Origin: Gammaproteobacteria bacterium
GTDB lineage: Bacteria; Pseudomonadota; Gammaproteobacteria; Granulosicoccales; Granulosicoccaceae
Assembly: GCA_019634245.1 (NCBI GenBank)
Contig: JAHQVR010000187.1
Location: 1 to 16,455, forward strand
DNA length: 16,455 nucleotides
Direction of reading: 5' to 3'
Shown here piece after piece: positions 1-6,622 of the stretch (the stretch's first letter is position 1; each line of letters starts with the position of its first letter). A program made the position numbers and the translations under genes. The notes under the pieces are model-generated. The model searched no databases. It saw nothing but the letters and a program-made list of their open reading frames with translations, and was not told where the DNA came from.

Positions 1-840
1 AGTATTAGGGCAAACTCAACCTACCGTTAGTCGTCAGATATCCAGCCTCGAGGATCAGCTGGGCGTGCTATTGCTAGAAAGAGGTACTCGAGGATTAACT
101 GTAACCGACACTGGTCAGGGGTTGTTGGTCCATGTTTCCGCCATGGGTCAAGCAGCGTTAAAGCTATCGCTAGCAGCCTCAGGGCAATCCGCCTCCATCG
201 AAGGTAATGTCCACCTTACTGCAACGAATGCCTTCGCTACCTTTCACCTTCCGCGAATATTAAAACGCATAAAACTGGAAGCACCACTTGTTACAATAAC
301 TATTATCACCTCCAACAACTTACAAGATATTACAAAACGCAGGCGGATATTTCAATTCGTCACTCAGCGCCTACTGAGCCTGATCTTATTGGCAAACACG
401 TCGGTGATATGGATGCACTACTATATGCTTCGAGGGATTTCCTAGATCTGCACGGTCGGCCTGAAAATGCACAGGACTGTGCCAAATTTGACTTTGTCGG
501 GTTTGAAAGCCCAGCGACACTAATTGCTCCATTGCAGGGGCTCGGTATAAACGTTTCAGAGAAAAATTTCAAAGTAAATACCGCTAGCGGAACTGCTATT
601 TTGGAATATGTTCGGCAAGGCCTAGGAGTCAGCATCCTTACCCGCGACGCTCAATATTTCTTTCCAGATTTAGAACCTGTACTCCCAGAGCTTGGCTCCC
701 TACCAGTCCCCATATGGTTAGTCACTCATAGAGAGCTACGAACGAGCGGACGGATTCGCGTGGTCTTCGATATTTTGTCAGAAGAAATCGGAAGCCTACA
801 AGCAACAAAACGGCGTGCAGCCACCGCCCATGCCACCTGA
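1..840 (+). pseudogene. LysR-type transcriptional regulator, 5'-truncated by window edge and frameshifted
   Basis: The window opens inside the helix-turn-helix of a LysR-family regulator. The frame starting at base 2 reads QTQPTVSRQISSLEDQLGV and then LLERGTRGLTVTDTG, the classic LysR recognition-helix and wing pattern. The effector-binding domain follows, but this frame decays after base 340 and stops at 445. The continuation lies in another frame from base 343 (ADISIRHSAPTEPDLIG) and runs to a stop at 840. The junction reads cgc-ag-gcg. One extra G would give cgc-gag-gcg, that is R-E-A-D-I-S-I-R, the usual LysR sequence at this point, so a 1-nt deletion is the simplest explanation. Joined, the two parts cover about 280 residues, close to a complete LysR protein lacking only its first residues outside the window. 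It is either a pseudogene or a sequencing error. Its target is unknown; the next gene downstream lies 189 bp away on the same strand. Confidence 0.88.
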
Positions 841-1017
841 TACTCGAAAGGGTGTCGACAGCTGAGTAGCAAAGACGAGTGATTTGCGGAGTGTTTTCCC
901 TATCTGTCTTACCCCAATCATCATACCGAAGCCTCAACCTACTGGCGTATGAATCATAAGCTGATGCAGGGCTATTGTAATGTTATGTCACAGTGCTACG
1001 ATGACAGGCCCTAAACC

Positions 1018-1023
1018 AGGAGG
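1018..1023 (+). promoter_or_regulatory. Ribosome binding site of the DsrE-like gene
   Basis: A perfect AGGAGG lies 6 nt before the ATG at 1030. It fixes the start and suggests efficient translation. Confidence 0.85.
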
Positions 1024-1029
1024 ATCAAT

Positions 1030-1500
1030 ATGAAAAATTTACTTGGCAATAAATCATTATTAGTAGCCATTTTTTTTGCTCTATCAACGGCATTCCTGAC
1101 TCAAGGCTCATATGCCGACAGTGGGTACGACAAACAGAAAGTTGTTTATCACGTTAACTACGATGGTGGTGATGGGGATAAACGCTATATGGGAGCTTTA
1201 CGCAACATTCAAAACCATATCAACGCCGTGGGAGCGGAGAACATTGAAGTCAAATTAGTTATGCACGGAAATGGAGTGTCTCTACTAAAAAGTGCGCTTG
1301 AAAATGAAAAATTACAGAGTCAAGTACTCAGTCTAAAAGGACAAAATGTTGAAATGCACGTCTGCAACAACACGCTGGTGGGCCGAAAAATTGACTACGG
1401 CAAAGACCTATTTGATGTTTTTGAAGAAGACATTGTGGCTAGTGGAGTGGCAGAGTTATCTCACCTGCAACAGAAAGGCTTTACTTACATAAAACCATAA
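1030..1500 (+). CDS. Secreted DsrE/DsrF-like (COG1416-type) single-cysteine protein
   Basis: This 156-residue protein has a Sec signal peptide: K2 and K8, then a hydrophobic stretch at 9-23 and a likely cut after SYA29. The mature part follows the DsrE/F-like fold. It has a first beta strand with VVYHVNYD (38-45), a long helix around 53-67, a second strand VKLVMHGNGV (74-83) and a third strand ending in EMHVCNNTL (108-116). Cys112 is the only cysteine in the protein and sits where COG1416 proteins carry their conserved cysteine. Cytoplasmic DsrE and TusD relatives carry persulfide sulfur on such a cysteine. Exported single-domain forms are often found in sulfur-oxidising bacteria, and their role is not settled. 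The gene stands alone, with its own RBS and a strong hairpin just after the stop. soxCD lies about 7 kb away, so a role in periplasmic sulfur chemistry is plausible but inferred. Confidence 0.8.
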   Translation: MKNLLGNKSLLVAIFFALSTAFLTQGSYADSGYDKQKVVYHVNYDGGDGDKRYMGALRNIQNHINAVGAENIEVKLVMHGNGVSLLKSALENEKLQSQVLSLKGQNVEMHVCNNTLVGRKIDYGKDLFDVFEEDIVASGVAELSHLQQKGFTYIKP

Positions 1501-1508
1501 ACTCTACT

Positions 1509-1539
1509 AGGTCGATGTGCCGCTAAGGCGCATCGACCT
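1509..1539. terminator. Strong hairpin between convergent genes, probable bidirectional terminator
   Basis: A 13-bp stem joins bases 1509-1521 to 1527-1539, with one G-T wobble and a 5-nt GCTAA loop. It begins 8 nt after the DsrE-like stop and ends 14 nt before the diguanylate cyclase stop, so it can serve both converging transcripts. There is no long T-run on either side, so it is not a textbook intrinsic terminator. Confidence 0.6.
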
Positions 1540-1553
1540 CTGATATAAAACCT

Positions 1554-2474
1554 CTAGGCCGCCATGACCACTGTGTTACGACCGTTTTTCTTTGCCTTGT
1601 ATAGTCGCTTATCAGCCTCTGTGAGCATTGCTGCAATCGTGGTGGACTGACCGCTTTCCTTAACTGATACTCCCGTACTAATTGTGTAATTAAGGCAAAT
1701 ATCGTTCTGTTTAACCTCTGATCCCTCAATCATTTTGCGCAGTCGCTCCGCCAATTCAAAAGCATCTTCGGCATCACTGTCGTTGAGCATTACCACAAAC
1801 TCCTCTCCACCAATGCGTGCAAACAGGTCTTGAGGTTGCAGCAATTGGGAGACGTGATTGGCGAAGTCTACCAAGGTAAGATCACCAAGATCATGCCCGT
1901 AGGTATCGTTGATCTTTTTAAAATTATCCAAATCTATGAGGAGCAACGATACTGGCGAAAATACGTTATCCAGCCAGTCTTTCGATTCATTAATAAGTGC
2001 TAACCGATTTTTACACCCTGTCATCGAATCGGTGGTGGCCAACTTTCTCAAAGCCACTGCCTGTTCTTCGAGTTTCGCCTGGCTTTTCTTCAAAGCTTCA
2101 TTGGCAGCAGACACCTCGGTGATGTCATGCATAATACCAACGAGGTACACGCTGCCATCAACAGTTTCAAGTCGGCTTTTACGAGTGATGGTCTCTCGCT
2201 GAGCACCCGCTGAATCAATCACCGTCTCTGCCGATTCATTAATGATGCCTGTCTCTAACACTGTCAGATCACCGCCATTGCACTGTGCAACCTGCCGATC
2301 GGGGAATAGCTCAGCATCAAGCCTACCTTTTACATCTTTTCGAGAAACGCCAAATAGTGTTTCAAACGCCCGATTGACAAAGATATACTCTAAGCTGTCA
2401 TTCTTAACGAGTACGGGATTAGGGAGTATTTCCAGGAGATCGGTGGCGATGTTTAGTCGAATTACGGTATCCAT
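1554..2474 (-). CDS. PAS-GGDEF diguanylate cyclase
   Basis: This 306-residue protein makes the second messenger c-di-GMP from two GTP. Residues about 8-120 form a PAS sensor domain (IFVNRAFETLFGVS; a PAC end at DGSVYLVGIMHDITE), followed by a short signalling coiled coil at about 122-145. The GGDEF domain follows: the TTDSMTGCKNR entry at 147-157, metal-binding DLDNFKKIND at 181-190, and the active-site signature GGEEF at 222-226, an active variant in known enzymes. The usual inhibitory site RxxD five residues upstream reads Q213-P-Q-D216, so product inhibition is probably lost. No membrane segment or signal peptide is visible, so the enzyme is likely cytoplasmic. The PAS ligand cannot be told from sequence. 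No strong Shine-Dalgarno precedes the ATG at 2474. The gene is monocistronic and convergent with the DsrE-like gene. Confidence 0.93.
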   Translation of the reverse strand: MDTVIRLNIATDLLEILPNPVLVKNDSLEYIFVNRAFETLFGVSRKDVKGRLDAELFPDRQVAQCNGGDLTVLETGIINESAETVIDSAGAQRETITRKSRLETVDGSVYLVGIMHDITEVSAANEALKKSQAKLEEQAVALRKLATTDSMTGCKNRLALINESKDWLDNVFSPVSLLLIDLDNFKKINDTYGHDLGDLTLVDFANHVSQLLQPQDLFARIGGEEFVVMLNDSDAEDAFELAERLRKMIEGSEVKQNDICLNYTISTGVSVKESGQSTTIAAMLTEADKRLYKAKKNGRNTVVMAA

Positions 2475-2517
2475 TCTGTAGTAGAGTCTTCCGGTTGGTA
2501 TGCAACTTCTCTGACTC

Positions 2518-2544
2518 TTGTAACGGCTGCCAAACTACTATAAT
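2518..2544 (+). promoter_or_regulatory. Candidate promoter upstream of the thiolase gene
   Basis: TTGTAA at 2518-2523 and a perfect TATAAT at 2539-2544 are separated by 15 nt, shorter than the preferred 17. If used, it would give a leader of about 340 nt before the thiolase ATG. This is a weak call based on box matches alone. Confidence 0.3.
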
Positions 2545-2877
2545 TCAGTCAAATTAAAAGAGATTTTGATAAACCAGGGAAACCATCCGTAAAAGTGAAA
2601 TTACTGTGCGCTTGGTCATAGTAATTGTCACAACCGAGGTTTCAGAGCAGGCTACTGGAAATCCAGTTGCATAGCCCCACTTCCAGCCCAGATTCAATTC
2701 TGCCTCACATCATCCCGAAACAGCACCAAGCCTGGAAATTATCGCGTTTTATTCCACAAATTTGAGAGCAAAACTCGGCGAGAACTCCTTGTCACCAAAC
2801 GGCTCCATTTCGGATAAAATTTGAAGTAGTTTTTCAACTAACTTTCTAAATTTGCGCTTTGCGTTAGATCGCCACTC

Positions 2878-2882
2878 AGGAG
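2878..2882 (+). promoter_or_regulatory. Ribosome binding site deciding the thiolase start
   Basis: AGGAG lies 8 nt before the ATG at 2891. No comparable site precedes the alternative TTG at 2852. Confidence 0.75.
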
Positions 2883-2890
2883 TGAATTCA

Positions 2891-4066
2891 ATGTCCGATG
2901 TCGTTATTACTAGCGCGGTGCGCACACCCATCGGAGCTTTTAATGGCGGGCTTAGCTCAGTACCTGCTGATGAGCTCGGTGCGGTGGCGATCACAGCAGC
3001 GTTAGAGCAAGCTAAGATATCCTGCGAAGATGTCTCAGAAGTGTTGCTTGGCCAGGTACTTACAGCTGGCTCCGGACAAAACGCAGCAAGACAGGCCGCA
3101 ATGAAAGCCGACATTCCTGCCGCTCGGACAGCCGTTACGATCAATCAAGTTTGCGGATCCGGACTGCGTACTATTGCCATGGGGTTCCAAGCAGTTCAAG
3201 TAGGTGATAGTGAGATAGTTGTGGCAGGTGGTCAGGAAAATATGAGCTTGTCTACACACTGTGCACACATGCGATCGGGTACCAAAATGGGCGATATGCA
3301 ATTTATCGATACCATGATCAAAGACGGATTGTGGGATGCTTTTCATGGTTACCATATGGGAATTACCGCCGAGAACGTTGCAGAACGGTGGCAAATTACC
3401 CGCGAAACACAAGATGCGTTTGCTGCAGCCTCGCAACAAAAAGCCGAAGCCGCTCAAAAAGGGGGAAAATTTAACGACGAGATCGTACCGGTGACCGTCA
3501 AGTCACGCCGTGGAGATACTGTGATTGACTCCGATGAACACCCCAAACATGGAACCTCCACAGAGTCTTTGGCGAAACTACGCCCCGCATTTTCTAAGGA
3601 AGGCTCAGTTACTGCAGGTAATGCTTCAGGTTTAAACGATGGCGCAGCGGCGGTCACGCTAATGAGTAGCGACAACGCAAACGCTCGAGGCATTACACCC
3701 CTAGCTCGAATTGCTTCTTGGGCAACTGTGGGTGTTGACCCAGCAGTGATGGGATCAGGTCCCATTCCAGCAAGCCAGGAAGCCCTAAAAAAAGCCGGGT
3801 GGAAAGCTGCAGATTTGGATTTAGTTGAGGCCAACGAAGCTTTTGCTGCGCAGGCCTGCGCGGTAAACAACGATCTTGGTTGGAATACCGATATTGTGAA
3901 TGTCAATGGCGGTGCTATAGCTCTAGGTCACCCCATCGGTGCATCAGGAACACGCGTGGTAGTCACGTTACTACACGAAATGGCTCGTCGAGATGCAAAA
4001 AAGGGGCTTGCCACGCTGTGTATCGGCGGTGGAATGGGTATCGCTATGTGTTTTGATCGTCCCTAA
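2891..4066 (+). CDS. Acetyl-CoA C-acetyltransferase (biosynthetic-type thiolase)
   Basis: This 391-residue thiolase condenses two acetyl-CoA to acetoacetyl-CoA, or runs the reverse cleavage. All three catalytic parts are visible: the acyl-accepting Cys88 in NQVCGSGLR, His347 in GGAIALGHPIGASGTR, and the proton-shuttling Cys377 in LCIGGGMG. The length matches PhaA/AtoB enzymes (about 390-394), and the N-terminus VVITSAVRTPIGAFNG is standard. The ATG at 2891 was chosen over an upstream in-frame TTG at 2852. It has AGGAG at 2878-2882 with 8-nt spacing, and the family begins exactly there. The gene stands alone, with no phaB, phaC, acyl-CoA dehydrogenase or CoA-transferase beside it. Polyhydroxybutyrate synthesis, ketone-body use and fatty-acid or amino-acid degradation are therefore all possible. 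Hence no gene symbol is given. Confidence 0.95.
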   Translation: MSDVVITSAVRTPIGAFNGGLSSVPADELGAVAITAALEQAKISCEDVSEVLLGQVLTAGSGQNAARQAAMKADIPAARTAVTINQVCGSGLRTIAMGFQAVQVGDSEIVVAGGQENMSLSTHCAHMRSGTKMGDMQFIDTMIKDGLWDAFHGYHMGITAENVAERWQITRETQDAFAAASQQKAEAAQKGGKFNDEIVPVTVKSRRGDTVIDSDEHPKHGTSTESLAKLRPAFSKEGSVTAGNASGLNDGAAAVTLMSSDNANARGITPLARIASWATVGVDPAVMGSGPIPASQEALKKAGWKAADLDLVEANEAFAAQACAVNNDLGWNTDIVNVNGGAIALGHPIGASGTRVVVTLLHEMARRDAKKGLATLCIGGGMGIAMCFDRP

Positions 4067-4072
4067 GCCCCT

Positions 4073-4102
4073 AACCCGCCTGGAGCATGAATTCAGCGGG
4101 TT
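4073..4102. terminator. Weak inverted repeat between convergent thiolase and lipoprotein genes
   Basis: AACCCGC (4073-4079) pairs with GCGGGTT (4096-4102). The stem can extend inward by about four pairs if C4080 is bulged out. It starts 6 nt after the thiolase stop. There is no T-run after it, so it is only a candidate terminator for the thiolase transcript or a shared one. Confidence 0.4.
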
Positions 4103-4133
4103 CCTAATGGATCAATCATAGGTGGTAGATTGC

Positions 4134-4652
4134 TTATTCAGTACAAGCATTCAGGTCTTCCAACACTGGCGTAGTCAGCAACGACCATGTAAACGTCGGC
4201 ACCTCTTCGGTGTCGCCATCAGCATCTAAATCATTTCTATCTGCTTCATAGAAGGTCATCGTTAACTGATCATCAGTGCGTACGGCGGAAACAGCGACAT
4301 TGAATAGCGAATAATCATCGCCACCCTCCGGCGTTACGGTGATCGGATCACCCACGATATAACAGTTTTCATCAGTGGCACCGGGTGCGCCATCCTGTTG
4401 ATAGTCGTAACGCGTCAGAACACCATTTTGAGCGAAGTACCAGTAAACAACATCACTGGAATCAGCCACTGGCGTCGTGCCATCCCATAATCCAGCAATA
4501 GCGGAAATATCGCCCCCTGGCTCACCGGTGTTTTCAGTTTCAGGGGCATCTGGATTAAATTGACTCTCATCCGATGCGTTGTCGTCATCACTACTACACG
4601 CGGCCAGAAACACCATCGCGCCGAGAGAAAGACTGAGTAGATATTTTTGCAT
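4134..4652 (-). CDS. Small outer-membrane lipoprotein of unknown function
   Basis: This 172-residue protein has a lipoprotein signal peptide with lipobox LAAC (Cys19 lipidated). Ser at +2 argues for sorting to the outer membrane. A low-complexity acidic linker (about 20-47, rich in D, E, S, N and P) follows. Then comes a compact domain starting IAGLWDGTT (51-59), resembling the G-x-W entry of lipocalin-like beta barrels, with YWYFAQNGVLTRYDY after it. C97 and C170 could form a disulfide. DLDADGD at 141-147 looks like a single Ca-binding D-x-D-x-D-G loop. I do not recognise the family. The start has AAGGA at 4664-4660, 7 nt upstream, and a candidate promoter with an operator-like repeat lies immediately before. 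It lies downstream of the sugar ABC genes on the same strand but probably has its own promoter. Confidence 0.75.
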   Translation of the reverse strand: MQKYLLSLSLGAMVFLAACSSDDDNASDESQFNPDAPETENTGEPGGDISAIAGLWDGTTPVADSSDVVYWYFAQNGVLTRYDYQQDGAPGATDENCYIVGDPITVTPEGGDDYSLFNVAVSAVRTDDQLTMTFYEADRNDLDADGDTEEVPTFTWSLLTTPVLEDLNACTE

Positions 4653-4666
4653 CGTTTATTCCTTTT

Positions 4667-4713
4667 TTTGGGATATTATTCCCAAATAATACACCACAGT
4701 AAAAATAAAGCAA
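4667..4713 (-). promoter_or_regulatory. Candidate lipoprotein promoter with an abutting operator-like inverted repeat
   Basis: On the minus strand, TTGCTT (4713-4708) and TATTAT (4691-4686, 5 of 6 matches to the -10 consensus) are 16 nt apart. A 7+7 inverted repeat, TTTGGGA (4667-4673) and TCCCAAA (4680-4686) with a 6-nt centre, starts at the last base of the -10 box and would cover the transcription start. The layout suggests repression, but the factor is unknown. Confidence 0.45.
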
Positions 4714-4761
4714 GGAAAGGTTCATGGTTTTTTGGATAGGTGGCTAGAGGGAGGCGAACGA

Positions 4762-5601
4762 TTAGCCCTTGACGGATCCGCCGGTCAAACCGGAAACGAT
4801 GTATTTCTGCATCATCAGAAAGAATGCTACAGCTGGCAAAATGGTAAGCGTTAAGTAGGCCAGGATACTGGGCCAGTCTGTGCCGTACTCACCTCTGAAT
4901 TGCATAATGCCAAGAGGCCAAGTGTATTTTTCAGGCGAGTTAATAGACACCAATGGGAGTAAGAAATTGTTCCAACTGGCTACAAAGGCGAAAACTCCAA
5001 CCGTCGCAATAATGGGCAGCGACAAAGGTAGAGTTATAAATAGGTAAATTCGAACGTAACCGCAATTATCCATCCGGGCAGCTTCTATCAATTCATCGGG
5101 AAGCTTGGAGAAAAAATTATAGAAAAGCAGTATCGACAAACTTAAACTAAAGGCTGTTTGTGCTAATACCAGCCCCAAAAGTGTATCCAATAATCCAATG
5201 TTTCGCAGCACTAAAAACAACGGTAAGACGGCTGCTGCTGCTGGAAACAAAAGGCCTAAGAGCATGTAGCTCATTAACATTTTTCGGCCAAAGTACTTCA
5301 TATGCGCAAACGTAAAAGCAATCATGGATGACAACATCACGGTCAAGAAAACCGTAGCGATTGCCACTACCAGTGAATTTAATAGAGATGGTATAAATAA
5401 ATCACCATACATTATTTCTAAAAACCGGGAGAAATCCCAATTCCTAGGGAAACTAAATGGATAGGCACGCAATTCACCCAGCTCTTTAAATCCACCAACG
5501 AAAGTCGCGTAAAGGGGCACAGCAACAAATAAACTAACTAACGCCAAGCCTATTTTCGTTAAAAAACTCCGCTTGTGTTTGTAGTGGCGATTGCTATTCA
5601 T
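4762..5601 (-). CDS. Carbohydrate ABC transporter inner-membrane permease, MalG type
   Basis: This 279-residue permease has six predicted membrane segments: about 17-36, 72-98, 108-132, 140-162, 190-215 and 245-268. The ATPase-contacting EAA loop reads ELIEAARMDNCGYVRIYLFI followed by TLPLS, with E173-A-A, G181 and L191-P. It would form the translocation channel with the MalF-type permease encoded just before it. The ATG at 5601 was preferred to an in-frame ATG at 5622. It gives an 8-nt overlap with the upstream gene, has GAGG a few bases before it, and yields a typical MalG-family length. The upstream ATG would give a 29-nt overlap and has no Shine-Dalgarno. The substrate cannot be read from the sequence. 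No ATP-binding subunit is present in the window, so a shared MsmK/UgpC-like ATPase encoded elsewhere is expected. Confidence 0.92.
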   Translation of the reverse strand: MNSNRHYKHKRSFLTKIGLALVSLFVAVPLYATFVGGFKELGELRAYPFSFPRNWDFSRFLEIMYGDLFIPSLLNSLVVAIATVFLTVMLSSMIAFTFAHMKYFGRKMLMSYMLLGLLFPAAAAVLPLFLVLRNIGLLDTLLGLVLAQTAFSLSLSILLFYNFFSKLPDELIEAARMDNCGYVRIYLFITLPLSLPIIATVGVFAFVASWNNFLLPLVSINSPEKYTWPLGIMQFRGEYGTDWPSILAYLTLTILPAVAFFLMMQKYIVSGLTGGSVKG

Positions 5602-6517
5602 CCGCGCCTCGCCCAACGCCATTATCGTTGTACTGCTGAGTAGTCGACAAACGATGTTGGTACCACAGGGTTATAGCCACACAAGCAAAGAACAACATAA
5701 CACTAACCGCACTGCCAAAACCCAACTTCATTCGAGTGATACCAAACTGATACAGAAAACTCACCAAAGTATGACTCGAATGACTCGGCCCACCACCTGT
5801 CAGCGAGTAAACTAAATCAAACAACTGCATCGCACCAATAACAGCAAAGAACACAGTAATTACTATGGCGGATTTGATCATCGGGATTCTAATGAACCAA
5901 TGGATTCTCCAGGGGCTAGCCCCATCCAGTTGCGCTGCCTCAACGATATCTTTAGAGATCGATTGCAGTGCAGCGATATAGATCATCATGTGAAAGCCAA
6001 AGTATTTCCAAACCACTACCAACAGAATGGCTGGCATGGCCCACAGCTTATCGCCCAATACATGGGGCATATCCAAACTGAAGAGCTCTGCCATTGAGTG
6101 CACAAAGCCTGACTCAGCATCGTAGACGAACCGCCAAATGAGCCCTGTAGCCACCTCGGCTAACATGAAGGGTAAAAAGAACAAAGCTCTTAGGAGGTTA
6201 ATGGACCAGGATTTCTCAATTAGTACAAGACTTGCCCACAAGGCCAATGGCAACTGGATTAGTAGTGACACCCCTACAACCAGTCCAGTATTCTTAAGGG
6301 CGGTTGAGAAATGGCGGTGACTCAGCACATCTTCGTAGTTCTCGATACCAACGAAATCAGTCAAAGAACCAAAGCCATTCCAATTATAAAAAGAAAATCG
6401 CACTGCTTCTACGATGGGAAAAACCACCATAAAGGTAAACAGAATTATTGGAAAGGGTAAGAACAGCAGTAATGCTAGACGGCGAGAGTCCAGGAATTTT
6501 GCAGGCCTAATTCTCAT
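5594..6517 (-). CDS. Carbohydrate ABC transporter inner-membrane permease, MalF/UgpA type
   Basis: This 307-residue permease has six membrane segments: about 12-36, 75-100, 108-130, 160-183, 212-235 and 272-292. The EAA loop reads DIVEAAQLDGASPWRIHW followed by FIRIP, with E193-A-A, G199 and I211-P. The early FSFYNWNGFG and late LTGGGPSHSSHTL stretches are hallmarks of sugar permeases of this family. It lies 105 nt downstream of the binding-protein gene and overlaps the MalG-type gene by 8 nt, the usual order in family-1 sugar importers. The gap before it is longer than usual and no clear Shine-Dalgarno precedes the ATG, although AGGTGG lies 12-17 nt upstream. That gap may be where the abundant binding-protein message is partly separated from the permease message; this is inference. 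Confidence 0.93.
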   Translation of the reverse strand: MRIRPAKFLDSRRLALLLFLPFPIILFTFMVVFPIVEAVRFSFYNWNGFGSLTDFVGIENYEDVLSHRHFSTALKNTGLVVGVSLLIQLPLALWASLVLIEKSWSINLLRALFFLPFMLAEVATGLIWRFVYDAESGFVHSMAELFSLDMPHVLGDKLWAMPAILLVVVWKYFGFHMMIYIAALQSISKDIVEAAQLDGASPWRIHWFIRIPMIKSAIVITVFFAVIGAMQLFDLVYSLTGGGPSHSSHTLVSFLYQFGITRMKLGFGSAVSVMLFFACVAITLWYQHRLSTTQQYNDNGVGRGADE

Positions 6518-6622
6518 TGAAGGTAAGAACCACCTAATCCTGAGCGTGAACCTGAACAGCTATATAATTGGCACGATGATGTTAACTCTACAGGTGTCTT
6601 CTGAGTAAAACGGGCAGATAGT

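Larger units (their letters stand above)
2475..2890. other. Divergent intergenic region between the diguanylate cyclase and thiolase genes
   Basis: This 416-bp stretch must hold the promoters of both flanking genes. A perfect TATAAT lies on the plus strand at 2539-2544, with TTGTAA at 2518-2523; the 15-nt spacing is short. A small hairpin, TAGTT (2827-2831) with AACTA (2836-2840), sits about 50 nt before the thiolase start. A minus-strand open frame ending at 2749 overlaps the thiolase start and has no recognisable protein features, so it is not called. I see no RNA gene or repeat here. Confidence 0.5.

Noticed and set aside
2852..2890. N-terminal extension of the thiolase from a TTG codon
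   Set aside because: The ATG at 2891 has AGGAG with 8-nt spacing and matches the family's N-terminus; the extra 13 residues fit nothing.
2749..3144. 131-codon minus-strand open frame over the thiolase start
   Set aside because: It lies antisense to a strongly supported gene; no motif or start signal supports it.
5602..5622. Longer MalG-type permease starting at the ATG at 5622
   Set aside because: It has no Shine-Dalgarno and needs a 29-nt overlap; the ATG at 5601 has GAGG and the usual short overlap.
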